A DNA stretch of 64,000 nt, taken from positions 84,726 to 148,725 of the forward strand of contig JAJDTM010000017.1 in assembly GCA_022827185.1 (NCBI GenBank), given 5' to 3'. Source of the stretch: Candidatus Poribacteria bacterium. GTDB lineage: Bacteria > Poribacteria > WGA-4E > WGA-3G. Below the pieces are notes generated by a model. That model ran no database searches. It was not told the origin of the DNA and saw nothing but the letters and a program-made list of their open reading frames with translations. A program made the position numbers and the translations under genes. Shown piece after piece: positions 42,681 to 51,629 of the stretch (positions within the stretch are counted from its first letter, which is position 1; each line of letters begins with the position of its first letter).

Positions 42681-43741
42681 TGACTTTGCGAAATCTGAAT
42701 CTTTTGAAGGTGGGTTTGCGTGCCGTGTTCTATCTATTGTTATCTATTCTACTACTTGTGGGGTTTCTGGGTTTCGCCACTGCTGAAACGGAACTTTTCG
42801 GACAGTCATTGGCTGAAAAGGCTGCTGAGGCAGAGACACAAAAGACGACAGTCGTTTCTGGAAAAGAGGGATGGCTGTTCTTTGCTCCTGAACTGCGGCA
42901 TCTGAGCGTTGGACAGTTTTGGGGCGATGCAGCAAAGCGCGTGAGTCGGGCATCAAGCCCTGAATTCGCCGACCCACTTCCTGCTATTCTCGACTTCAAG
43001 GCACAATTGGACAAGGCAGGTATCGAGTTAATCTTTGTTCCAATACCAGCAAAAGCCGCGATTTATCCTGAGATGATTTCTGAACATCGGAACTCAACGA
43101 TACGCAGTGATACATATCATCAAAAATTCTACGATATTTTGCGGGACCATGGTGTGAATGTGCTTGACTTAACGCCACTTTTTCTCAAAAATCAGTTCAC
43201 CGATGCCGGTCCTGTTTATTGTAAACAGGATACACATTGGTCTGGACAGGGGTGTGTTTTGGCAGCGGAGGCGATTGCTAAAGCCCTCGGTACGCCGCCG
43301 TGGTTGAAGGAAATTCCTAAGAGAAATATTGAGACGGAAACGCGGACGGCTGAAATTACGGGTGATCTTTGGCGGGAACTCGGTGATCAGAATCTACAGA
43401 AAGAACAGTTACGCCTTACTTATATTAAGGAAGGTGTCGGAACGTCGTGGCGGGCGAGTCCGGTTCTCCTTTTAGGAGACAGCCACAGTCTCGTTTTTCA
43501 CGCGGGTACGGGTATGCATGCACAGGGGGCGGGTTTACCCGACCATCTCGCGCATCAGCTCGGGTTTCCTGTGGACGTGGTGGCAGTACGTGGTTCCGGT
43601 GCGACACCCTCGCGGCTGAATCTTTATCGAAGGCGTGATAATATGAAAGGGAAGCGGGTGGTTGTTTGGTGTCTCAGTGTCCGAGAATTCACAGAAGGAC
43701 AGGGATGGCGTCTGGTGCCTATAATCCGAATAAAAAAGTAG
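42680..43741 (+). CDS. AlgJ/AlgX-like acetyltransferase 2
   Basis: 353 residues starting at ATG 42680, which overlaps the preceding TGA (TGATG), so it is translationally coupled. One membrane anchor (about 13-33) is followed by a periplasmic SGNH domain: KEGWLFFAPEL near 60, QDTHWSGQG near 183 (Asp-x-His), and LLLGDSHSLVFH with Ser near 268. It lacks the beta-rich C-terminal part of its partner. The two coupled paralogues may divide donor transfer and glycan binding. It ends before a stem-loop region shared with the convergent SIMPL gene. Confidence 0.8.
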   Translation: MTLRNLNLLKVGLRAVFYLLLSILLLVGFLGFATAETELFGQSLAEKAAEAETQKTTVVSGKEGWLFFAPELRHLSVGQFWGDAAKRVSRASSPEFADPLPAILDFKAQLDKAGIELIFVPIPAKAAIYPEMISEHRNSTIRSDTYHQKFYDILRDHGVNVLDLTPLFLKNQFTDAGPVYCKQDTHWSGQGCVLAAEAIAKALGTPPWLKEIPKRNIETETRTAEITGDLWRELGDQNLQKEQLRLTYIKEGVGTSWRASPVLLLGDSHSLVFHAGTGMHAQGAGLPDHLAHQLGFPVDVVAVRGSGATPSRLNLYRRRDNMKGKRVVVWCLSVREFTEGQGWRLVPIIRIKK

Positions 43742-43765
43742 GAAGGATCTTAAGACCTATCGTGG

Positions 43766-43825
43766 ACGGCACGACGGAGCGTGCCTACTACTTTTAAAAA
43801 GTAGAAACAGGTTTAGTGCCTGTTC
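43766..43825. terminator. Bidirectional stem-loops between convergent genes
   Basis: ACGGCACGACGGAGCGTGCC (stem GGCACG/CGTGCC) continues into CTACTACTTTT, followed by a second hairpin AACAGG...CCTGTT at 43806-43824. The first belongs to the TGCCTACTAC repeat family. Placement between the ends of two convergent operons suggests a terminator function, which is inference. Confidence 0.45.
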
Positions 43826-43844
43826 CTACAGTGTTAAGGAAACC

Positions 43845-44585
43845 CTACTCAATCTCGTAAACAATGGTGATGTTTATGGTGACGGTGAGTTCTCCGGATT
43901 CAATAGGGGTTAAGCTGCGGGTGCCATCATCGGCAGCGAATTCAGCACTCTCGGCATAAGCAATCGGCGGTCCCACGGTCCGCGTTGTTTCTGTAATCGT
44001 GATCGGTTTTCCGAGCGTAACATCACTCGCTTCAGCTAAGGTTTGCGCCTTTGCTTTGGCATTTTCTACTGCCAAGGTACGCGCCTGTGCTTGCAATGGT
44101 GTAGGATCCTCAATCATAAATTGGATTGAGTTCACAACGACAATGTCGCCACCGGCACCGATAGCATCATCGATGATGTCGCTGAGACTTTCGAGTTTTC
44201 GCACCGTGGCATTGACGGTGTTATTGACCCTGTAACCACGGAGTACACGTCCTTCATCGGTATAGTCGTACTGGGGATAGATGCTGAAATTCTCGGTTTG
44301 AATGTCGTTTTCGGCGATGTCGTTGGCTTTCAGGGATTCTATCACCGCTGTCATCGCGCTCGCGGCTGCTTCGCGTGCCGCCTCTACCGATTCTTTCTCG
44401 ACGGACACGCCTAAATAGAGCGTTGCGATGTCTGGTTCACCTGTGACTGAACCGCTTCCTGTGACGTGGATACTCCTACTTGTTGGTGATGACAACAGTG
44501 GGGACACAATTTGTTGTTCACACCCGGTGAGAATTATAGCGAGCAGCGAACTAAAACTTAAACATAAAAATTTAAATCTATTCAT
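43845..44585 (-). CDS. SIMPL (DUF541) lipoprotein
   Basis: 246 residues from ATG 44585, chosen because AGGAG precedes it and a lipoprotein signal follows (LAIILTGC, Cys about residue 22). The mature part is a SIMPL domain: ITVTGSGSV-like start (IHVTGSGSVTGEPDIATL), LGVSVEKESVEAA, and the closing ITITETTRT with LTVTINITIVYEIE. SIMPL proteins of this kind are periplasmic and have been tied to oxidative stress defence or signalling complexes, but the biochemical role is open. It lies at the end of the Gld-like ABC gene set. Confidence 0.8.
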   Translation of the reverse strand: MNRFKFLCLSFSSLLAIILTGCEQQIVSPLLSSPTSRSIHVTGSGSVTGEPDIATLYLGVSVEKESVEAAREAAASAMTAVIESLKANDIAENDIQTENFSIYPQYDYTDEGRVLRGYRVNNTVNATVRKLESLSDIIDDAIGAGGDIVVVNSIQFMIEDPTPLQAQARTLAVENAKAKAQTLAEASDVTLGKPITITETTRTVGPPIAYAESAEFAADDGTRSLTPIESGELTVTINITIVYEIE

Positions 44586-44641
44586 GATAAATCTCCTCTG
44601 ATGCGGCATCTGTGCCGCGATTTCCATATCTGATAAGTTCA

Positions 44642-45607
44642 CTACTCGGTTTCGACTGCTGGTGGGGCATTCTCTGCTTTGAGCGTTTCAGATTTTTTTA
44701 TGAGTCTGTCTACATTCGATTTGAAAAGCCTGAAGACAGTTTCCTTATCGTCGCGTTTGACGTAAAGTTTCCCTTCCTCTTCTTTACCGATGTACAGGGT
44801 TGCCGTTGTGCCGTCATTCAACGCGGCGGATATAACAGATTGCGGCGTATCTAAACCGTATTCGGCGAGGTTGTCTTTTGCTTCCGCGAAATCGTCTGTA
44901 TCCAATTCGCTGAAAGTTGTGAGAAGCGTATCAACTTCGGTAGTATTGACAGCCGAGGCTTCAGGCTTAAGCATCTGCCATGTCCCATTCGCATCAAGAC
45001 GCAGTTCGACCGTCTCTTCTGGTGAAGAGATGTTAAGTTCAGTGACAGTGCCCTTATTAAAATCAAAAATAGTGCGATCTTTCCAAGTGCGCGTGCCTTT
45101 GTTAAAAACGGATTGGAGGTAGCCTTGTGCCACGTAGACATCATTGGCATCCGCTGGCCGGACGTAACTACTTAAGAAGCCGGGCGTTGTTTTGCCGACG
45201 AATAGATGCGCCAACAGTTTATCGTTTGCGTCCATCAGTTTCGCTTCGACACCGGTGCTGTCCACTTGGAATTCCGCCTGTTTTTCTGGGTTAGTGGAGA
45301 CGCGCTGCGTATTCTTGAATTCTCCCACTTTGGTCAGTAGTTCTGCGACCCCTTCGCTATCGGCGGGGTAATTGTCCATTGAGGCGACCACCCAGTTACT
45401 GTCCTGTTTAACAAGCGTTGCTGTTCCATCGGTGGCGATGATTTCTATTTTCGTGACTTGTTCTTTGTCGAAGTCTGGGAACAGAGGCATAGCTGCCTCA
45501 ACCTTCTTTTCGTACTCGGTTTTCCCAAAGGGATTCTCAAAAACAATGACAACGATTGCCAAAACGACAAAAACAGCACCTAAAATAAGAAGTTGTTTCG
45601 TTTTCAT
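44642..45607 (-). CDS. DUF4340 membrane-anchored protein
   Basis: 321 residues. An N-terminal helix (about 6-24, LLILGAVFVVLAIVVIVF) anchors a periplasmic repeat-like beta domain of the DUF4340 type: VTKIEIIATDGTATLVKQDS (about 51-70), WVVASMDNYPADSEGV, FLSSYVRPADANDVYV and VTELNISSPEETVELR, which repeats the first pattern. DUF4340 genes commonly follow ABC-2 permease plus GldG-like genes, as here. It may act as a substrate-binding or gliding-motility accessory, inference from position. Confidence 0.8.
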   Translation of the reverse strand: MKTKQLLILGAVFVVLAIVVIVFENPFGKTEYEKKVEAAMPLFPDFDKEQVTKIEIIATDGTATLVKQDSNWVVASMDNYPADSEGVAELLTKVGEFKNTQRVSTNPEKQAEFQVDSTGVEAKLMDANDKLLAHLFVGKTTPGFLSSYVRPADANDVYVAQGYLQSVFNKGTRTWKDRTIFDFNKGTVTELNISSPEETVELRLDANGTWQMLKPEASAVNTTEVDTLLTTFSELDTDDFAEAKDNLAEYGLDTPQSVISAALNDGTTATLYIGKEEEGKLYVKRDDKETVFRLFKSNVDRLIKKSETLKAENAPPAVETE

Positions 45608-45738
45608 TTTTTCTATTGGAATCTCCGCACGGATTGACTGTACAAATCAATCTGGTTTTGTTTAGGTTTATACGTTCTGTAGATGATTAAAGTTTTAAAC
45701 CTTTAAACGGGAGAACTGGTATACCGTTATACCTACGC

Positions 45739-47412
45739 TTAGTCCGAAGTCATATTTCGGGTACTGAAGGCTTCTATCATCCTTTTGGCTCGACGTTTTA
45801 AGAAATACCGAACAAGCCCGAAGATAACGACGAGCAGTGGAATGCCTACGGTACATAGGTATTTAATAAAGTTTTTCTCAATTTCTGAGACTGCACGAAA
45901 CTCGCCACTACGTGTCTTTATTTGAAGCGGACGATCTGTGATCGTCTGTGAGCGGATACCGATGAGTGCGTCGCCTAATGTTAGCCAGTCTACGGTATTT
46001 AAGAAAAAATTAACACTGTTAGGGTTCGGCTGAGTTAGCAAGTATGCCGTGCCTACGACGACGATTTGTGTCTGTGTACTTTCAATTATAGTTGTTCGTT
46101 CCTCAGTATCCTGTGTTGGCGCGGGTGTCTCGTTGTCCTCAACACTCGCGGCATCGTCGGCTGCTACTGATGGCATCTCTTTATCGGCATAGAAACTTTT
46201 GAATTTACCTTCTAAAGCGACGGCAACAGGGTAGGCTTGTGTTTCAGCATTGGGGAGCGGGGCATCCGGTCTAAGATTATAGTATCCTTGCAGGGATTGT
46301 CCAAATTCGCTTGTTTTTGCTAATACTGTTCCGGTAATGTTTTCTTTCTGTATTACTTCCAAGGAACTTGTCCAAGGCAGCGTTAACGCTTCCAGTTGAT
46401 TCGTGATTGCGTGTTCTGCCGAGAAATTCGGTTTAATAATTTTCACAAAATAGGGATAGGGTTGAAAAATGGTCATAAATCCTTGTCGGAACTGCGCATT
46501 TTCGTGGAATCTGCGGTCAACAAGGAGATTATTGCCGAGTTTGGCACCGTAATGCGCCAACAAATCGTTCAGTCCGGTGCTCAGGGGTGTCCCTTGCATT
46601 GTGCCGGGTTGCATTTGAATGGGATCGACTAAGAAGATCGCTCTGCCACCGCGCATGATAAACTGATCGAGTTCATATTTCTCGCGTTCTGTCAAGGGTT
46701 GCTTGACGCCAGCGACGACGAGTGTTGTCACGGTAGGATCAACGGCTTTTCCGTCTTGTAGGCTCACAGAGGAGAGATTGTATTGTCCTTGTCCATTTTT
46801 ATCCAACAGTTGGCGGAACTGCTGATACTCTTGCGCGTTGATATCAAATTCGCCGTGTCCCGTCAAGAATCCCACTGTTTTTGCCTCTTTGGTGATAACT
46901 TTAAGAATAGTGGAGGTGAGTTCATACTCCAGATTCGCCGTTGAGCGCACTAAGGGCAAGGTTTCCTCTTTACCGCTGTAACCGATAGAGATACCCATAT
47001 AGACGTTTGCTATTTCCGCTTTATCTTGTTTGTAGACATTAATTTGGACTTCACGAATCCCCTTGAATTGGAGTTCCTGTTTCTGTGCGTCGTCGAAGTT
47101 TGCCGGGTTCACAAAATCGATCTGTAGGTTCTTGGAAAATGCCTTGTATTCGTCAAGTATATCCCTGATGTTACGTCGGATTTGTGCGACTTCCGCTGGG
47201 GCTGTGGAGAAATAGGCGGTGATCGTAACAATATCATCTAATGAATCGAGTACATTTCTCGTAGCTTTTGAAATCGTATAGCGTTTGTCCTCGGTTAAGT
47301 CTGTACGAATAAAGCGGCGCGTGGACAGAAAATTAATGAGCGCGAGGATACCGAGGATTATGACTACAAAAGCGAGGGTGTTCCCACCGAATGTGATGCG
47401 TTTATTCTTCAA
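45739..47412 (-). CDS. GldG-like ABC transporter auxiliary protein
   Basis: 557 residues starting with TTG at 47412; AAGGAGG nine bases upstream supports it. It has an N-terminal helix (about 10-27), a large extracytoplasmic domain and a C-terminal helix (about 517-540) ending in a basic tail. GldG-type marks are RRFIRTDLTEDKRYTISKAT, TVGFLTGHGEFDI and GGRAIFLVDPI. In gliding Bacteroidetes the GldA-GldF-GldG exporter is needed for motility, but similar sets occur widely in other phyla. It follows the ABC-2 permease and precedes DUF4340, a common arrangement. Confidence 0.85.
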   Translation of the reverse strand: MKNKRITFGGNTLAFVVIILGILALINFLSTRRFIRTDLTEDKRYTISKATRNVLDSLDDIVTITAYFSTAPAEVAQIRRNIRDILDEYKAFSKNLQIDFVNPANFDDAQKQELQFKGIREVQINVYKQDKAEIANVYMGISIGYSGKEETLPLVRSTANLEYELTSTILKVITKEAKTVGFLTGHGEFDINAQEYQQFRQLLDKNGQGQYNLSSVSLQDGKAVDPTVTTLVVAGVKQPLTEREKYELDQFIMRGGRAIFLVDPIQMQPGTMQGTPLSTGLNDLLAHYGAKLGNNLLVDRRFHENAQFRQGFMTIFQPYPYFVKIIKPNFSAEHAITNQLEALTLPWTSSLEVIQKENITGTVLAKTSEFGQSLQGYYNLRPDAPLPNAETQAYPVAVALEGKFKSFYADKEMPSVAADDAASVEDNETPAPTQDTEERTTIIESTQTQIVVVGTAYLLTQPNPNSVNFFLNTVDWLTLGDALIGIRSQTITDRPLQIKTRSGEFRAVSEIEKNFIKYLCTVGIPLLVVIFGLVRYFLKRRAKRMIEAFSTRNMTSD

Positions 47413-47430
47413 AACAGTATACCTCCTTAC

Positions 47431-48147
47431 CTAACGCCATTTGCGGCTTTCAACTGCCAGTGTACTGAGGTAAAGGAAAAATCCTATCACCGACAGATAA
47501 TAAATGATGTCGCGAGAGTCAAGTACGCCTCGGAGAATGCTACTGTAATGTGCACCAAGCCCAAGGTAGCTAAAAATTGGGAACAACCAGTTCGGTGTAT
47601 TGAAAAGCACAAAGTCTTCACCAATGATGAGTAACACAAAACAGGTGCTAATTCCTAATATGAAGGCGACAATCTGATTTTCGGTTAGCGTTGAAGCGAA
47701 GAGTCCGATTGCAAGATATGCCGCACCCATCAGCAGGAGTCCGATGTATCCGGCAATGAGCGTGCCGCCATCAGGATCCCCAAGGTAGATGACTGAAAAG
47801 GTGAGGACGAGTGAGAGGAGTACGGTTACAGCAAGGAGCGCGAAACTTGCCAAGAATTTACCGAGGACTACCTCAGCATCTCGGATGGGTAGGGTCATCA
47901 GGATCTCTACTGTACCAATTTTCTTTTCTTCAGCCCAGAGTTTCATCGTGACAGCCGGGATGAAAAATAGAAAGATCCACGGCATTAACCCGAAAAAGCT
48001 GCGCATTTCAGCTTGATTTTGTATAAAGAAGCCCCGGAAAAAGAGCCATGATGAGATGCCGAGGAAAAAAGTAATGAAAATATACGCGATCGGTGAGTTG
48101 AAATAACTTCTAAATTCCTTTTTGAAAATGGCTGTAATGTTCGTCAT
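47431..48147 (-). CDS. ABC-2 type permease (GldF-like)
   Basis: 238 residues with six predicted membrane helices. Family marks are FKKEFRSYFNSPIAYIF at the N-terminus and ETVEILMTLPIRDAEVVLGK-like EEKKIGTVEILMTLPIRDAE in the first cytoplasmic loop, which couples to the ATPase. It sits 18 bases before the GldG-like gene and downstream of the ATPase gene, separated from it by a palindromic repeat of about 180 bases. It would form the membrane channel of the exporter. The substrate is unknown. Confidence 0.85.
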   Translation of the reverse strand: MTNITAIFKKEFRSYFNSPIAYIFITFFLGISSWLFFRGFFIQNQAEMRSFFGLMPWIFLFFIPAVTMKLWAEEKKIGTVEILMTLPIRDAEVVLGKFLASFALLAVTVLLSLVLTFSVIYLGDPDGGTLIAGYIGLLLMGAAYLAIGLFASTLTENQIVAFILGISTCFVLLIIGEDFVLFNTPNWLFPIFSYLGLGAHYSSILRGVLDSRDIIYYLSVIGFFLYLSTLAVESRKWR

Positions 48148-48154
48148 AATTTTT

Positions 48155-48330
48155 TGTATCGGTTATCAGTTACCAGTGGCCAGTTACCAGTGGCCAGTTA
48201 AAGAGCGATAGGATTCAATCATCGGGAAACACCCAAGCAAAACACCCTCTTTTCTGGTAACTCGTAACTGGTTACTTCTTCTCTGGAAACTGGAAACTAT
48301 TAAAAACCGTATTCTCACTGCGAAGCGAAC
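48155..48330. repeat. CAGTTACCAGTGGC palindromic repeat within the ABC operon
   Basis: CAGTTACCAGTGGCCAG occurs twice in tandem (about 48167-48197) and is faced by CTGGTAACTCGTAACTGGTT and TGGAAACTGGAAACT (about 48257-48300). It separates the ATPase and permease genes of one apparent operon and could be transcribed. Confidence 0.6.
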
Positions 48331-48344
48331 TGATCACTGTTCTG

Positions 48345-49283
48345 CTATGTTTGTTCTTTGTCTGTTAAATTAAGGAAGACATCTTCTAAATCTACGGATT
48401 CTTGACGAAGTTCTGTTAGACTCCACCCGTTCTTTACAACAACGTGAAAAAGTGCCTCTGCGGCATCGCTATCTTGCGCAGCGTTGATCTGATAGGTGAC
48501 TATATCGTCAGTCGTTTCGACATGCGTCCACTGCGAGACAAATTCCAACGCGTTCAGTTCCGCTTCAATGGCTTCTTGTGAACCTCGGATGGCGATATGG
48601 ACGATATCCTCGCCCTTTGCCTGACTGGCGAGTTCCTCCGGTGAACCGTTAGCGACGATCTCTCCATTATTGATAATCAGGATTCGACTGCAGGTGGCGG
48701 AGACTTCAGACAAAATATGTGTACTGAAGAGTACCAGTTTCTCTTGTCCGATGTCTCTAATCAAGTTGCGGATTTCGATGATCTGGCTTGGGTCTAACCC
48801 GGAAGTAGGTTCATCTAAAATCAAGATAGGTGGGTCGTGGATAAGGCTTTGTGCCAACCCTAAACGTTGGCGGTAACCTTTTGAAAGTTCGCCGATGTCT
48901 TTTTGGATAACATCTTCAAGTCCACAGATGTCAATTACCGCGCGGATCCGTTCTTTCCGTTCGCTTCTGGGGAGGTGTCGGACCTGCGTCATGAAATTGA
49001 GATATTCAATGACCCCCATATCGGTGTAAAGCGGTGCGCTTTCGGGGAGGTAACCGATCCGTTTGCGGACTTCAATTGATTCCTCGAATATATTATATCC
49101 TGCGACCGTAGCACTGCCTGCATCTGCGGAGAGATAACAGGTGAGGATACGCATTGTGGTCGTCTTTCCTGCACCGTTGGGACCGAGGAAGCCCAATACT
49201 TCACCGGCATGTGCATCAAACGAGACCTTGTTGACAGCGACCGTCGGACCATAAGATTTTGTGAGTTCTCTGACTTCAATCAT
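48345..49283 (-). CDS. ABC transporter ATP-binding protein (GldA-like)
   Basis: 312 residues. The nucleotide-binding domain has Walker A GPNGAGKTTT (about 35-44), the Q-loop region YLPESAPLY, signature LSKGYRQRLGLAQSL (about 134-148), Walker B LILDEPTSGLDP and switch His in FSTHILSE. The C-terminal 90 residues are an additional domain typical of ABC-2 exporters of this type. It energises the permease encoded next, together with the GldG-like subunit. It begins a minus-strand set ending with the SIMPL gene. Confidence 0.92.
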   Translation of the reverse strand: MIEVRELTKSYGPTVAVNKVSFDAHAGEVLGFLGPNGAGKTTTMRILTCYLSADAGSATVAGYNIFEESIEVRKRIGYLPESAPLYTDMGVIEYLNFMTQVRHLPRSERKERIRAVIDICGLEDVIQKDIGELSKGYRQRLGLAQSLIHDPPILILDEPTSGLDPSQIIEIRNLIRDIGQEKLVLFSTHILSEVSATCSRILIINNGEIVANGSPEELASQAKGEDIVHIAIRGSQEAIEAELNALEFVSQWTHVETTDDIVTYQINAAQDSDAAEALFHVVVKNGWSLTELRQESVDLEDVFLNLTDKEQT

Positions 49284-49286
49284 ATT

Positions 49287-49390
49287 TCTTTTTTAGTCGT
49301 CAGTTGTCGGTTGTCAGTTAATGCTGGGTGGCAGTCCACCTTATTGTAGATTAACTGATAACTGTAGATTCTAAACTGACGAGTCTTAAG
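49287..49390. repeat. CAGTTGTCGGTTGTCAG palindromic repeat
   Basis: Left arm GTCGTCAGTTGTCGGTTGTC and AGTTAATGCTGG, right arm GATTAACTGATAACTG and CTAAACTGACGAG. It belongs to the CAGTTATCAGT class and lies directly upstream of the GldA-like gene. Confidence 0.5.
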
Positions 49391-49448
49391 ATAAAATATT
49401 TATTAAAATATTAGCATAGAATTTGCCGAATGTCAAGGAAAAAATTGA

Positions 49449-49567
49449 TCGGTAATTTAATAAAATATCCAATGAGGTTACCACAGCGTTTATGCCTAAG
49501 ACCCGGTGCGGTTCCAAACCGTACCTACCGGTCCTGGGGATTACCGATTTATTTTCTTAAACTTCAT
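49449..49567 (+). repeat. 119-bp dispersed repeat, copy 2
   Basis: Same length and order as 26075-26193, with the TCGGTAAT start, GACCCGGTGCGGTTCCAAAC core and ATTACCGA near the end. The right core arm carries ACCGGTCC rather than ACCGGGTC. Confidence 0.7.
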
Positions 49568-49570
49568 ATA

Positions 49571-49621
49571 GGCATTCACCGCCCCTTATCAGGGGACTTT
49601 GAAAGGAAATGCGTAAGTCCT
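49571..49621 (+). repeat. MITE fragment, right end
   Basis: GGCATTCACCGCCCCTTATC, AGGGGACTTTGAAAGG and TGCGTAAGTCCT. It carries the remnant of the inserted hairpin (GGCATTCACCG) and no left end. As at 26288, it follows a 119-bp repeat. Confidence 0.55.
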
Positions 49622-49663
49622 GTTGATATATAAAATCACAATCATTGGTTAACCAAAACGCTA

Positions 49664-51595
49664 CTAAATCCAACTGTATACTGCTGACCTTAGTATAAGA
49701 CTCAGCAGTGGCCAGAAACATCCCATCAGTGCCTCACCTAACACCAGACCGATGAAGAAGGGGACCGCTTTCCGATAGGCGTTGATCCCCCCATGTTTTA
49801 AGATGAGCCATTTTGCCACCATCGCAAGGAGCAGCGGAAACCAGATGACGTCCGTTGTCCCGGGGGCAACGCCGATAACGTATCCTGCCGGGTGTAACGG
49901 ACACCATACAAAACGCGAGCGCAGAAACATGATACCCAAGTTTGCTGCGAACGCTAAGCCTAACACCGATGTAGCGAGCCAATCCGTCGGTTTCGGGTTC
50001 ACTAACCACGACGAAAGGAAGTTATATGTATCTGCGCCGCCGGCATGAATCTGTTCGGAACCTGCGGCTACACCTTCACTATAGATCGCATACGGGTAGA
50101 GAATCAGACTTGATAGGATACCGACGAGGCTTGCAATGACTAATACGCCGAACATCGTTCGGTTTCGGATACCGGTACGTTCGGCAAGTTTGAACGCCTC
50201 TAACTGGTCTGGCATCGGGTGTGTCCGGAAGGAGGCATAACTGGCACCGCTGAGCCAGTTCATGAGCGAGAGCATTGTTAGGTTGCCCGGTCGCAAACGC
50301 CGTGTACCGAGTAGTGAGATCATCATGTATTGTGGTGTGAGGTAGCCGATGGCGTGTATCGGTGGTCCCAGTTCCGCTCGCATTCGGGTTAATCCGACAA
50401 CGATCATCAGGTAGATGCTGATGAAAATTGCGAATGCCCAGAGCGACATCCCACCACGGATACAGAAAACAGCGAGGAGTAAGAGGCAGATCCCAAGCGT
50501 TATCACCGCGCTCCGATATGAGAGTGCTTCAGTTTGGGATTCCGTGCGATTCGGACGGATGACTTGTCTCAACACGGATGCGAAGTGATTTCGTGCATAC
50601 CAACACGCAATCGCGAGCAGTGCCAACAGTGCCCCGGCACCCTGTTCGCCTAAAAATGGGTAACCCGGTAACGTAGCGATTCCCATTGTGCTTCCTATTA
50701 GCAGCTGCACCTTCTTCATCACGTAGAAGAAGGCACACGAAAACGCTAAATCCAACGGCAGAATGAACGAGAAGCCGATCAGATATGGATGGAATCGAAG
50801 GGGCATACTACCTATGGCGTTCCACGGTTTCTGTGTGAAGTAGATATTAAGATTATATTTTCGGACTGGGATCTCTGGTAGCACCGGGAAAAAGAACTGC
50901 AGCCCGTTGAGCAGGTTGATCCCCATGGCTATCCCGAAACCGATCCAGAGCAGTCGATTCCTGAAGATGCGGCGGTTGGTAGTAATTTCTAACGGAATTT
51001 GAATGATCGGATAGGCGAGTTTTTCATTTTCGATCCACTGTTTGCGAAGGAGCGCAGTCAAGCAGAGAAAAATGAGCATCAATAGGAAGATCACCGCGGA
51101 CCAAGAGAGGATCGGGACAATCCAGTACTGCACATAGCCTTCCGTAAAGAAATTCACCTCGCCTTCGTAGAAGTCGGTAACTGTTTTCGGGTGTTTCACG
51201 ACAAGCCATTCGGGGAGATGGTGAAAGAGGAGTGCTTCCCAGTCGTTTTCGGGTGTAGCGAAGCGGAAGGCATAAGGAATAAGACCCATCAGGCGTGGGA
51301 TACAGTCGTGTCCTGAGAACGCACTCCCGACGGCGAGCATGCTGTAGACAATGAGGAGGTCGCGCGGCTGCAAGGCGATGCGTGGAGAGATACGCCGGAC
51401 ACCCATGTTCAACAGCGTTATCGCCAAAATGCCGAACATGACATTGACAGACATCGCGACTGTTGTCAGGTGCGCGGTGTGCCAAATCATCTCCACATAG
51501 GCTATCCAGTAACTATTCGCGATAATAAGGACGGTGCCGAGCAGCACTGCACGTTTCGCAATTGTCTGCGAGCCACCTGGGTCCGTAGTGTGCAT
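49664..51595 (-). CDS. Large polytopic membrane protein (DUF6785/DUF6784 type)
   Basis: 643 residues with about 12-14 hydrophobic helices, so a multi-pass inner-membrane protein. The order RRISPRIALQPRDLLIVYSM, AYPIIQIPLEIT and the late RTHPMPDQLEAFKLAERTG matches DUF6785-type proteins that I recall as frequent in Poribacteria and Planctomycetes and distantly like oligopeptide transporters. Function is unestablished. No ribosome-binding site stands out. It is transcribed alone, with a MITE just upstream (51630-51754). Confidence 0.65.
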   Translation of the reverse strand: MHTTDPGGSQTIAKRAVLLGTVLIIANSYWIAYVEMIWHTAHLTTVAMSVNVMFGILAITLLNMGVRRISPRIALQPRDLLIVYSMLAVGSAFSGHDCIPRLMGLIPYAFRFATPENDWEALLFHHLPEWLVVKHPKTVTDFYEGEVNFFTEGYVQYWIVPILSWSAVIFLLMLIFLCLTALLRKQWIENEKLAYPIIQIPLEITTNRRIFRNRLLWIGFGIAMGINLLNGLQFFFPVLPEIPVRKYNLNIYFTQKPWNAIGSMPLRFHPYLIGFSFILPLDLAFSCAFFYVMKKVQLLIGSTMGIATLPGYPFLGEQGAGALLALLAIACWYARNHFASVLRQVIRPNRTESQTEALSYRSAVITLGICLLLLAVFCIRGGMSLWAFAIFISIYLMIVVGLTRMRAELGPPIHAIGYLTPQYMMISLLGTRRLRPGNLTMLSLMNWLSGASYASFRTHPMPDQLEAFKLAERTGIRNRTMFGVLVIASLVGILSSLILYPYAIYSEGVAAGSEQIHAGGADTYNFLSSWLVNPKPTDWLATSVLGLAFAANLGIMFLRSRFVWCPLHPAGYVIGVAPGTTDVIWFPLLLAMVAKWLILKHGGINAYRKAVPFFIGLVLGEALMGCFWPLLSLILRSAVYSWI

Positions 51596-51629
51596 ATCTT
51601 TGGAGAAAAACGGTACCGATTAGTTTTCT

